Of a stretch of DNA of 32,931 nt, positions 22,059 to 30,900 are shown piece by piece. The stretch comes from an uncultured Muribaculaceae bacterium. Lineage in GTDB: Bacteria > Bacteroidota > Bacteroidia > Bacteroidales > Muribaculaceae. The stretch lies in NCBI GenBank assembly GCA_947386115.1, contig CANDNO010000025.1, positions 1 to 32,931 of the forward strand. Direction: 5' to 3'. Both the position numbers and the translations under genes were made by a program. Position 1 is the first letter of the stretch; every line of letters starts with the position of its first letter. The notes beneath the pieces were generated by a model that was not told where the DNA came from, ran no database searches, and saw only the letters and a program-made list of their open reading frames with translations.

Positions 22059-23357
22059 ATGAAACAGAAACTCATACAGCTATTATATGACCTGCGCCAC
22101 CAGCCCATCATCGCCTGGGTGACGCTTATAGCAACAGCCATGTCGATTTTCCTTATCATGGTGGTTGTCATGATGCAGCGCGTGCAGGTAGTACCGTTCT
22201 CGCCCGAGAGTTGCCGCGACCGCCTGCTCTTAGGTATATACATCCATGCCAAGAGCACCGAAAAAAGCCATAATAATAATGACGGCTCGGCCGGACTCAG
22301 CTACTCGGCCGCCCGCACCCTTTACGAGGACCTCGACGGTGTCGAGCACACATCGTTCATCACCGCCTCGACTGAGAAAATCGACGTGCGCGGCACCAGC
22401 GGCGAGACATTCGCCTTAAACTCAAGGCGCGTCGACTCGGAGTTCTTCATGATTTTCGACCACCCGCTCATCGCAGGCCGATATTTCACAGCCGACGAGT
22501 CGGCCTCGGCTATCCCCGTAGTCATAATGGCCGAGACTGCCGCCCGCAAGGCATTCGGCACCACCGACTGTATTGGCGAGACCCTGTCGGTCGACCACTT
22601 CAACTACAACGTCGTGGGTGTTGTCAAGGACAACTCGGCGCTGGCCAAGACAGGCTCGGGCGAGCTGTTCATAGTCACAGGCCCCGATGATCCGCACATG
22701 GACTGGGGCAACTCCATGAACGATGTCAACATATTCGGCCCAGTGGCCGCCGCCCTGCTTGTCAAGGAGGGTGTCGACTTCCAGTCGATACGCGACCAGG
22801 TCAAGGCACGCTATGCCATCATCGACACGCAGCTCGCGCCCGAGGAACAGGAAACAGTCTACCACGAGGCACCCTACGACCAGGAGACGATAGCCACAGG
22901 ACTGCGCGGCAGCAACAATACCCCCGACAGCAGCTCCGGACGCATAATGCGTTACTGCATCTACGCCATCCTGCTCATCGTGCCCGCAATCAACCTCAGC
23001 AGCATGCTCCATAGCCGCATGCGCCGCCGTGTGAGCGAAATCGGCGTTCGCCGGGCCTACGGATGCACCCGCATGCGCATCATCACCGACATCATCGCCG
23101 AGAATTTCATCATCACCCTCATAGGTGGCGTCATAGGCCTCACACTCGGCATCATCTTCGCCTCGACCTACAGCGGCCTGTATGAGGATATGAATTCCTA
23201 CGGCACCAACATCACTCCCGCCATGAGCGCCGTCCTCAACTGGGGCACTGTATTTATTGCCGTGGGCGTGTGCTTCATTCTTAACCTCATCAGTGCCGCC
23301 ATTCCGGCTTGGCAGGCCTCGCGCGTCAATCCGGTGGAAGCAATAAACGCTAAATAG
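22059..23357 (+). CDS. FtsX/MacB-type ABC permease 1
   Basis: 432 residues. One membrane helix near the N-terminus (about 19-40, 'WVTLIATAMSIFLIMVVVMM'), then a large periplasmic MacB-type domain (about 45-285) with 'YFTADESASAIPVVIMAETAARKAFGTTDCIGETL' typical of MacB_PCD, and an FtsX domain with three further helices (about 305-325, 350-375, 395-420). The 'RRRVSEIGVRRAYGCTRMRI' stretch is the cytoplasmic coupling segment. It ends 'PAWQASRVNPVEAINAK', the family C-terminus. It acts as a mechanotransmission subunit rather than a true channel, by analogy with MacB. It lies 9 bp before a second, different permease; together they probably form a heterodimer. Confidence 0.93.
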   Translation: MKQKLIQLLYDLRHQPIIAWVTLIATAMSIFLIMVVVMMQRVQVVPFSPESCRDRLLLGIYIHAKSTEKSHNNNDGSAGLSYSAARTLYEDLDGVEHTSFITASTEKIDVRGTSGETFALNSRRVDSEFFMIFDHPLIAGRYFTADESASAIPVVIMAETAARKAFGTTDCIGETLSVDHFNYNVVGVVKDNSALAKTGSGELFIVTGPDDPHMDWGNSMNDVNIFGPVAAALLVKEGVDFQSIRDQVKARYAIIDTQLAPEEQETVYHEAPYDQETIATGLRGSNNTPDSSSGRIMRYCIYAILLIVPAINLSSMLHSRMRRRVSEIGVRRAYGCTRMRIITDIIAENFIITLIGGVIGLTLGIIFASTYSGLYEDMNSYGTNITPAMSAVLNWGTVFIAVGVCFILNLISAAIPAWQASRVNPVEAINAK

Positions 23358-23366
23358 AATCTTGAA

Positions 23367-24611
23367 ATGAAACGGAAACTTATATACCAGATGTTGACCG
23401 ACTGGCGGTCAAATATTTGGATGATTATCGAGCTGATAATCGTCACCATCGTACTGCAGTTTATCTTCACCGTACTGTATGCCCTCTTCGACCTGCACAA
23501 CCGCAACGAGGGCTATAACCTCGACGATGTCTACGTAGCCACTACCAACGGCATAAGCAAGGACTCGCCCGACTATCAGCCCTACGACAGCATCCATTCC
23601 TACCTTACGGAGCTTGATCTAATGCTCTCCAACATGAACAACAACCCCTATGTCGAGCTCGCTGCCTTCGGATCAAACAACAGCATGCCTTATAACTACA
23701 ACTACTACGGCACCAGCGTGAACCTCCTCGACGGCGACTCAATCACCCCGGGCTACTACGGCAACATGCGCGAGATGTCACCCGACGTAATTCGCATCAT
23801 GCGCCTGCAGGGACTCAACGGCGAGACTACCGAGCAGCTTGCCCAGATACTCGAGCGCGACGAGATAATAATCTCCAACATACGTCGTGACATGAATCCC
23901 AACGCTCTCGATCCTCAGCTTGCACTGGGCAAGGATGTGTTCCTTCACAGCGATTCGTCCAATGTGCGCCACGTGGGAGCTGTAGCCTGGGGCATGCAGC
24001 GCAGCGATTACGAGCCCCTCTACAACGGTACTATCTATACCAAATTGCCGGCCAACCGATGGGGTAGCCTCATGATCATACGAGTAAAACCGGGCATGGG
24101 ACCAAAATTCGTCGAATCGCTCACCCCCGCCGACCTCGCCCTCGGCAACATCTACCTCACCAATCTCAGGAGCATCGACTATATGCGTGAACAATCTCAT
24201 GTAGATATCGCACAGACTATCCGCAACTTTGTAATATGCGCCTTATTCCTGCTGGTGGTAATATTTCTCGGCTTTTTAGGCACTTTCTGGTTCCGAACAC
24301 AGCAGCGCGTGGGTGAAATCGCCGTGCGCAAAGTCAACGGCGCCACCAACCGCAACATCTTCACACGCTTCATAAGCGAGGGCCTCATTCTCTTTGCCAT
24401 ATCGGCCCTGATTGCCGCTATCATTATCATAGCCGTCATCTCGACCGGAATTCTTGACGATGCCGATATCCCATTAAACGGCTACAAATACTTCTACGGA
24501 AGTTTTGTCATCACTGCCATTTGCATGTCGGCTCTCATCATCTGCGGCATCTGGGCTCCCGCCCGCCGCGCCACCCGCATCGACCCCTCATACGCCCTCA
24601 AAGACCAATAA
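23367..24611 (+). CDS. FtsX/MacB-type ABC permease 2
   Basis: 414 residues, same architecture as its neighbour: N-terminal helix (about 16-42, 'MIIELIIVTIVLQFIFTVLYALF'), periplasmic domain, and three C-terminal helices (about 288-310, 335-360, 378-398). The coupling segment is 'RTQQRVGEIAVRKVNGATNRNIFTRFISEG', and the protein ends 'ARRATRIDPSYALKDQ'. The periplasmic domain diverges strongly from permease 1: it is rich in Asn and Tyr and has 'NSMPYNYNYYGTSVN'. I cannot align it easily to MacB_PCD, so it may recognise a different partner or substrate. It ends 10 bp before the TolC-family gene. Confidence 0.9.
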   Translation: MKRKLIYQMLTDWRSNIWMIIELIIVTIVLQFIFTVLYALFDLHNRNEGYNLDDVYVATTNGISKDSPDYQPYDSIHSYLTELDLMLSNMNNNPYVELAAFGSNNSMPYNYNYYGTSVNLLDGDSITPGYYGNMREMSPDVIRIMRLQGLNGETTEQLAQILERDEIIISNIRRDMNPNALDPQLALGKDVFLHSDSSNVRHVGAVAWGMQRSDYEPLYNGTIYTKLPANRWGSLMIIRVKPGMGPKFVESLTPADLALGNIYLTNLRSIDYMREQSHVDIAQTIRNFVICALFLLVVIFLGFLGTFWFRTQQRVGEIAVRKVNGATNRNIFTRFISEGLILFAISALIAAIIIIAVISTGILDDADIPLNGYKYFYGSFVITAICMSALIICGIWAPARRATRIDPSYALKDQ

Positions 24612-24621
24612 TACAAATACA

Positions 24622-26094
24622 ATGCATCGCTTTTTCACACTAATAATGACCATCTCGCTGCTGTTCCCGCTCAAGGGAGCAGCACGCGAGCTGTCGCTCA
24701 CACTCGACGACGCCATAATCATGGCCCGTGTCAAAAGCGTTAACGCCGCCGTAGCCCTCGACGAGCTCAAGACCGCCTACTGGGAATGGCGCACATACCG
24801 CGCCGACCGCCTCCCCGAGATAGGCTTCAACGCAACAATACCTTCGTATGCCAACCGCTACTCGTCATACATGAACTCGGAGGGCGAGTACAGCTTTGTG
24901 CGCAACCGCTACCTCGACGCCCAGGCACAGCTGTCGGTGACACAGAACATCACCCTCACCGGTGGCAAACTGAGCCTGAACTCGTCGCTCGACTTCCTGC
25001 ACCAGTATGGCTACGATGGCGGCGACCGCTTCATGTCAATCCCTATAGCGCTCACCCTCACCCAGCCCATACTTGGTGTCAACACGCTGAAATGGAACAG
25101 CCGCATCGAGCCGGTACGGTTTGCCGAGGCCAAGGCCGCCTTTCTCAGCGCCACCGAGGATGTGGCTCTCGCCACTGTCAACTATTTCTTCACGCTCATC
25201 ATGAGCCGCGAGAATGTTGCAATATCGGAACAGAACCTTACCAACGCACGCAAGCTGTACACCGTCGCTGTCGAGAAGCGCAAGATGGGACAGATAAGCG
25301 AAAACGACCTGCTGCAGATGGAGCTGAACATGCTCGACGCACAGTCGTCACTTACCGACTGCCAGAGCACCCTCAAGAGCGATATGTTCACCCTGCGCTC
25401 ATTCCTTGACCTCGAAGAGGATGTCGAGATTATCCCCGTGGTACCGCAGGCTGTGCCAGTGGCCGAGATAAACTTTAACGACGCTCTCGACCGCGCCCTG
25501 GCCAACAACAAGTTTGCCCAAAACATACGCCGCCGCCAGCTCGAGGCCGACTATGAGGTAGCCAAAGCCAAGGGCGACATGCGACAGATCAACCTGTTTG
25601 CCCAGATAGGCTACACCGGCACCGACAACGATGCCTCGGGCGCCTATTCACGCCTGCGTGGCAACCAGCTCGTAGAGGTCGGCTTCTCGATACCACTCGT
25701 CGACTGGGGAAAACGTCGCGGCAAAGTAAAGGTGGCCGAGAGCAACCGCCGCGTGACCGAAAGCCGCCTGCGCCAGGAGACGATGAACTTCAACCAGGAG
25801 CTTTTCGTGCTCGTGGAGCGATTCTGCAACCAGCAGCAGCAGTTGACTATTGCCACCCGCTCCAACGAGATAGCCCAGCGCCGCTACGACACCAACGTCG
25901 AGACATTTCTCATAGGCAAGATATCGACCCTCGACCTCAACGACTCGCAAACGAAGAAGGACGAGAGCATGCGCCAGTATGTCAACGAGTTATATAAATT
26001 CTGGAGCTACTGGTACCAGATACGTTCCATCACCCTCTACGACTATGAGCACCACACCGACATCAACGCCGACATCGACAAGTTGGTAAGATAG
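24622..26094 (+). CDS. TolC-family outer membrane channel
   Basis: 490 residues from the ATG at 24622. An extension to 24505 overlaps the permease gene in another frame and is not supported. The signal peptide is 'MHRFFTLIMTISLLFPLKGAA'. The mature part has the two OEP repeats of the family: helical stretches such as 'EDVALATVNYFFTLIMSRENVAISEQNLTNARKLYTVAVEKRKMGQISENDLLQMELNML' and 'ESNRRVTESRLRQETMNFNQELFVLVERFCNQQQQLTIATRSNEIAQRRYDTNVETFLIGKISTLDLNDSQ', and beta strands such as 'LSVTQNITLTGGKLSLNSSLDF' for the outer-membrane barrel. It provides the exit duct of the pump. It is the last gene of the efflux operon; its 3' end contains the next promoter. Confidence 0.93.
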   Translation: MHRFFTLIMTISLLFPLKGAARELSLTLDDAIIMARVKSVNAAVALDELKTAYWEWRTYRADRLPEIGFNATIPSYANRYSSYMNSEGEYSFVRNRYLDAQAQLSVTQNITLTGGKLSLNSSLDFLHQYGYDGGDRFMSIPIALTLTQPILGVNTLKWNSRIEPVRFAEAKAAFLSATEDVALATVNYFFTLIMSRENVAISEQNLTNARKLYTVAVEKRKMGQISENDLLQMELNMLDAQSSLTDCQSTLKSDMFTLRSFLDLEEDVEIIPVVPQAVPVAEINFNDALDRALANNKFAQNIRRRQLEADYEVAKAKGDMRQINLFAQIGYTGTDNDASGAYSRLRGNQLVEVGFSIPLVDWGKRRGKVKVAESNRRVTESRLRQETMNFNQELFVLVERFCNQQQQLTIATRSNEIAQRRYDTNVETFLIGKISTLDLNDSQTKKDESMRQYVNELYKFWSYWYQIRSITLYDYEHHTDINADIDKLVR

Positions 26095-26113
26095 CGGTTA
26101 ATCATTAACTTTG
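26083..26113 (+). promoter_or_regulatory. Promoter of the two-component pair
   Basis: TTG at 26083-26085, inside the last codons of the TolC gene, a 20-bp spacer and TAACTTTG at 26106-26113. Transcription would begin near 26120, 25 nt before the regulator start. Confidence 0.7.
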
Positions 26114-26144
26114 CATCCGATAATCGCCTCTTAGTTTTCCAATT

Positions 26145-26681
26145 ATGAATGTACTGATTGTTGATGACGATAACGCGGTGAGGTTGTCGATAGCGCTGGC
26201 CCTGAGGCGGGCGGGACTCGACTCCGAGGCCGTGAGCAATGAGGATGACGCGCTCGCGGCCGTGCGCGACGAGCACACCGCCCTTGTCATCCTCGATATG
26301 AACCTTACACTCTCCACCACGGGCCGGCAAGGCCTGGAGATGCTTCAGAAAATACGCATTCTCCGCCCCGACATTCCGGTCATACTCATCACCGCCTGGG
26401 GTACGATTCCTCTCACCGTCGAGGCTATGAATCTGGGCGCCGTCGATTTCATGACAAAGCCGTGGAGCAACAACGATCTCGTGGCTAAGGTCAAAAAAGC
26501 CCTCGCGCGCAGCGAGGCCGCCCGCGCCGCCGACCAACATGTCGACACACTCGAGGATATCGAGCGCCAGGCTATCGTCGACGCCCTGCGTCGATGTGAC
26601 GGCAACTATACCACCGCCGCACAACAGTTAGGTATCACCCGCCAGGCGCTCTACCGCCGCATAGAGAAATTCAAGCTATGA
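26145..26681 (+). CDS. Response regulator with receiver and Fis-type HTH, no AAA+ domain
   Basis: 178 residues. The receiver domain covers about 1-122, with acidic residues D7-D9, phosphoacceptor D51 ('VILDMNLTLSTTGRQGLEML'), T83 and K105 ('MTKPW'). The long loop after D51 is typical of Bacteroidetes NtrC-type receivers. A short linker leads to a Fis-type helix-turn-helix at about 139-178 ('AIVDALRRCDGNYTTAAQQLGITRQALYRRIEKF'). The sigma-54-activating AAA+ domain that NtrC-type relatives carry between them is missing; the layout is like RegA/ActR. It should bind DNA directly, and the efflux operon upstream is the natural target. Its stop overlaps the kinase start (ATGA). Confidence 0.92.
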   Translation: MNVLIVDDDNAVRLSIALALRRAGLDSEAVSNEDDALAAVRDEHTALVILDMNLTLSTTGRQGLEMLQKIRILRPDIPVILITAWGTIPLTVEAMNLGAVDFMTKPWSNNDLVAKVKKALARSEAARAADQHVDTLEDIERQAIVDALRRCDGNYTTAAQQLGITRQALYRRIEKFKL

Positions 26682-27900
26682 TGAGATTCACGATTTACAC
26701 CGTCCTGCTCCTTCTCCTGGTCATGGGGCAGATAGCGATAGGACTGCTCGGACTCCCCTGGTACTGGATTATTGCCATAGGAGCCCTTATTTTATTCGAC
26801 ATTATCCTTCTCTACCGCTCGGTGAGCAAACCGCTTAATGCTGTGAAAAACGGCGTCTATCTGCTCCGTGAGCAGGACTTCGGCAGCCGCTTGCGTCTCA
26901 CCGGCCAGCCCGACGCCGACCGCGTGGTCAACCTGTTCAACAAACTCATGGATACCATGAAGGCCGAGCGCCTGAAAACACTCGAGCAGAACAAGTTCCT
27001 GAGCCATCTTGTCGACGCGTCGCCTATGGGTATCGCCGTGTGTGACTATGACGGCAATATCGTCGACACCAACCGCGCGTGGAACACAATGATGTCGCCG
27101 GCTCTCATCGAAGCCATCGAATCGGTGGCCGAGGATGAGACCCGTACCGTGCGCCTGGCCGACTCGCTCATCGTGCGCATATCGCGCCTGTGGTTCATGG
27201 AATCTGGGTTCCGCCGCCAGTTCATACTTGTGGAACGACTCACCGACGAGATCGTAGCCGCCGAGAAACAGCTTTTCAATAAAATCGTACGCACCATAGG
27301 CCATGAAGTGAACAACACCCTCGGGAGCGTGATATCGGTGCTCGACACGCTGGCCGACATGAATGCCGACGACCGCCTCGTTCACGACACCATAGCCGGC
27401 AGCACCGCAAGCTGCGACAACCTCGTGAAATTTGTCAAGGGATATGCCGATCTCGTGAAGCTGCCCGAACCCAAGCCCGAGGCTGTCGACCTCAACGACT
27501 GGATAGCTCGCCTGCAACCCACGTTAGCTGCCTTGGCGCCCGCCAATGTCACCGTAGAGTTCATACCCGACGCCTCCCGTCAACAGGCCAACATCGACCC
27601 CATGCTCATGGAGCGCGTCATCGTGAATATCGTCAAGAACGCCGTCGAGAGCATCGGCGACCGCCCCGACGGCCGCGTGACAATCCAAGCAGCCAACCGC
27701 CATATAACCGTTACCGACAATGGCCGGGGCATAACGGCCGAGCCGCTACGAAACTGTTCACACCCTTCTTCTCGACCAAACGTCCCGACCGCGGTCTGGG
27801 TCTGATGCTTATCGCCGACATCCTGCGCGGTCACAACGCCCGCTTCTCGCTGTCGACCGACCCCGCTACCTCCCTCACGACATTCTCCATCACCCTTTGA
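26678..27900 (+). pseudogene. Sensor histidine kinase with a one-base frameshift
   Basis: The intact frame runs 26678-27805 (375 residues), but only its first 355 residues belong to the family. Two membrane helices cover about 3-26 and 28-48; a HAMP-like linker and a PAS-like region (about 106-185) follow; H209 sits in 'IGHEVNNTLGSVISVL'; the N box is 'NIVKNAVESI' (about 317-326) and the G1 box DNGRG (347-351). After E355 (27740-27742) the frame yields junk. Shifting by one base at about 27743-27745 restores 'ATKLFTPFFSTKRPDRGLGLMLIADILRG', i.e. the F and G2 boxes, and a natural stop at 27898-27900. One base is missing, probably a G of GAGGCCGCT. A full-length product would be about 407 residues. 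Truncation here should abolish ATP binding, unless the shift is a sequencing or assembly error. Confidence 0.85.
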
Positions 27901-27922
27901 TATATGGCCTATAAGCCAAAAA

Positions 27923-27957
27923 AACCGCCCCGGGGCATCTGTAGCCTCGGGGCGGTT
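27923..27957. terminator. Strong terminator between convergent genes
   Basis: AACCGCCCCG (27923-27932) pairs with CGGGGCGGTT (27948-27957), extended by four inner pairs including one G-T. On the minus strand it is followed by seven T, so it mainly ends the large surface protein gene; on the plus strand the T-run is short (GTCGTTTT). Confidence 0.85.
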
Positions 27958-27996
27958 GTCGTTTTAGAGTTTAGCTCTTATTATGAGCGTGACGGG

Positions 27997-30900
27997 TTAG
28001 CGCACGTACTCTTTGGTTACGGTCATGCCGCGTTTAACCAGGTAGTATCCGGGCTCGGGGTTGAACACTCTGATGCCCTGGAGGTTGTAGTAAATCACCT
28101 CGTTGTCATCGGCTGTCACCTCATCGATGCCGGCACCTTCCGATACATTGATAGTGAGCTGCAACGGAGTCGAAGCACCCGAAGGATCGGTGGCGGTGAC
28201 AGTGGCTGTCACTGTACCCTCTTTCTTACCTACGAACAGCACTCCGGTGGGAGTAGTGTAAGCGTCGGCGATATCGTTGGCGGCGAACTCGAAGTCGTAG
28301 CTGAGCACGTCATCATCGGGATCGCTGAACAGCGCGGTAAAGTCGACAGGAGCCGATACCTGGCCAATGCCCACCTCGATTGCCTCGACTGTGGCAGCCT
28401 CGGGAGCACGGTTTACATGCTCAACATTGTAGCGGCCGGTGTACTCGGTCTCGTGACCCACGGCATCCTTGGCGGTAACGGTGAAGGCATATCCTGTTCC
28501 GGCCATGCCATACTCGGGAGCGATGGCCACATTGACAGTAACAGGCTCGGTAGCGCCCGATACGGTGTAGACACCGGTCTCACCCTCTACGGCAGTGATG
28601 ACGGCTGCGTCACCCTGGGCAGCGACTACCGACTCAACGGCGGCGATACCGGCAGCATCGGCAAAGCGGATCTCGTAGTCATCGAGGTCGGGCTCGAGAA
28701 CCGAAACAGCAACCTTGGTGGTCTCACCCTCGCGTGCATATATCATACCCTCGGCACCCTCGACGATGGGATAACCGTTCTTGTCGAGTGTGATCGGGAA
28801 GTTGATGACAGCAGCATCGGGGTCGTTGGTCTTGATAACGAGCATTGCCTTGTTGTCTTTCTCCAGACGGGCCGAAGCGGCGCTGAGACGGATGTTGAAG
28901 TCAACCTTCTCGCCGGGCTCGACGCTACCCTCGCTCTCGGGGTTGAGCAGTTTCACCCAGGTCTCGCCCTTGACAGTCTCGATACATGTCATGATGTAAC
29001 CGAGCGAGCCATACTGCTCCTCGAATACGGCAGCGACGTCAAACCATCCGTAGCCCTCGGTCCATCCCATGTAACGGCTGTCGATATAACCCTCCTCCTT
29101 CGATACGAGGTATGAGGGATATCTTACGCCGGCGGGATAGGTGATAACCACGTAGAACGACTCGCCGGGGTTCATGTAGACGCTGTGGTCGAGCGGGATG
29201 ATGAAGTTCTGTCCCATCGACGGGTCGGCCTGCTCGGCGATATGAACCTTACCCTTGGCGACAACTGTACCGTCGGGGTCATTACCGGCCACAACCTCGA
29301 CAGTTACATCGATGTTGGTAGCGGTCTCAATGGTGATGGCGGTATAGATGTGAGAGATATTGAATCCCTCGGCAGGAGCGGTAAAGTAAGTTGCAGCCTT
29401 ATAGCTGTCGTAGAGAGTGCCTGCGCCATAGTTGTAGGCTGCGGTGCTGAGACCGGCCGGGTAATAGAGCGCGTCAAGATACTCGAAGCTCTGAGGACAG
29501 TCAAACGCATTCTCGCTCTTGTCCAAAGGCTTAACCTTGGATGTGAGTCGTGATGCCAGAACGATACGGTTCTCGGCAGTGAGAGTGTTGCTCCAGGGTG
29601 CGATGTCACCGCCCCAGTCGGGCTCCTCGGGCTGCTCGCCCACGCCGGTGGGATCGATGTAGACGCTATAGTCCATGCGATACTCGCCGGTGTTGCTCAG
29701 CGACACGGTCTCGTCGGCCACATGGTCGTCTGAAGCTGCCTTGACATAAATCTCGGTCTTGTCAAGCTCGGCAACGGGACAGTCGGTAACGACAAACTTG
29801 ACATTGAACTTGTGGGTCGACTCGTTGCCATCGGCATCCATCCAGTGGATAGTCACGGGCAGGTTGTGCTCGCCGGGAACGCCATTATACTCGGGATTCA
29901 TAGTCATGGGGATAGCAAACTGAACGGGAGTTTCGGCTACTGCCAGCGGCTCCTGATAGTAAACACCCCATGCCATATTGCCGGTGGGCTCTCCGGTCCA
30001 CATGTCGGTCTCGGGCAGATAAGCGAGCAGATACTCGAACACGGGGAATGTACCGCCCCAAACGGGATCATCGTCGACAATTACAGGACCGTCAACCTCT
30101 ACACCGGTGATGGTGATAGCGGCAGTACCCTCGTTGGCGATCTGGAACTGAGCGCTGTAGGGGCCGGCGCCCATCATCACGGCGGGATCGGTCATATCGG
30201 TCGAGTTGTAGAAGATAGTGTGCTCTACGGTCACATCCTCGGGCCATACGGGAGCCGGGGTACCTGTGATGGTAAGCTCTACGGGTATCTCTACTTTCTC
30301 CTTGCCGGGAACGTTGCTCGAAACCTCGATGTTGGTGTTGTAGACACCTGCCATCTTCTTGGTATCGAAGTCAAGGACTATCTCGTCGCTGGTCTCGGGC
30401 TGCAGTGTGAGTTCGACAACAGGCTTGAACTGAACGGCCTGGTTGAAGACAATCATGCGCTCGGGCAGACGTACCGACTGGCTGTAATCGTCGTTGCTGA
30501 TGCCGGCGAGACCGAATATAGAGAAGATGATGGCATTCTCGTCGTAGCCCTTATACTGGAACTTGAACTTGCCGTCCTTGTCCATGATGAGCTGGAAGCA
30601 TACACCTAAGTTCATCGAGTTGCCATATTCCATGAACGAGATGATGACACGGTCGTCGGTGACATAGTGATATGTACCGGCTGTGCGGGTCTGGTCCATG
30701 CTGTGAAGACCCCAGTAGGGAGCGATCATGTTGTTGTAGACCGAGCCCTCGGGGAAGTCGGCCGGAGGTTCGGGCCACATCTTGTCGTCGTGACGCTGTG
30801 TGAACGAAACGAAACCGGTGTTATAGATATAGATCTTGCTGTACTTCTTGCCATAGAACGGGAACTCGAAGGGCAACTCTACCTCTACATAGTCGTGCTG

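Noticed and set aside
24505-24621. Upstream extension of the TolC-family protein
   Set aside because: It overlaps the permease gene in another frame and would bury the signal peptide that begins at 24622.
27743-27747. Programmed ribosomal frameshift in the histidine kinase
   Set aside because: No slippery heptamer or following structure is evident; a one-base deletion or sequencing error is simpler.
27904-29115. Long open frame on the plus strand opposite the giant surface protein
   Set aside because: It is a shadow of the codon-biased minus-strand gene, with no recognisable domain and a terminator in its first codons.
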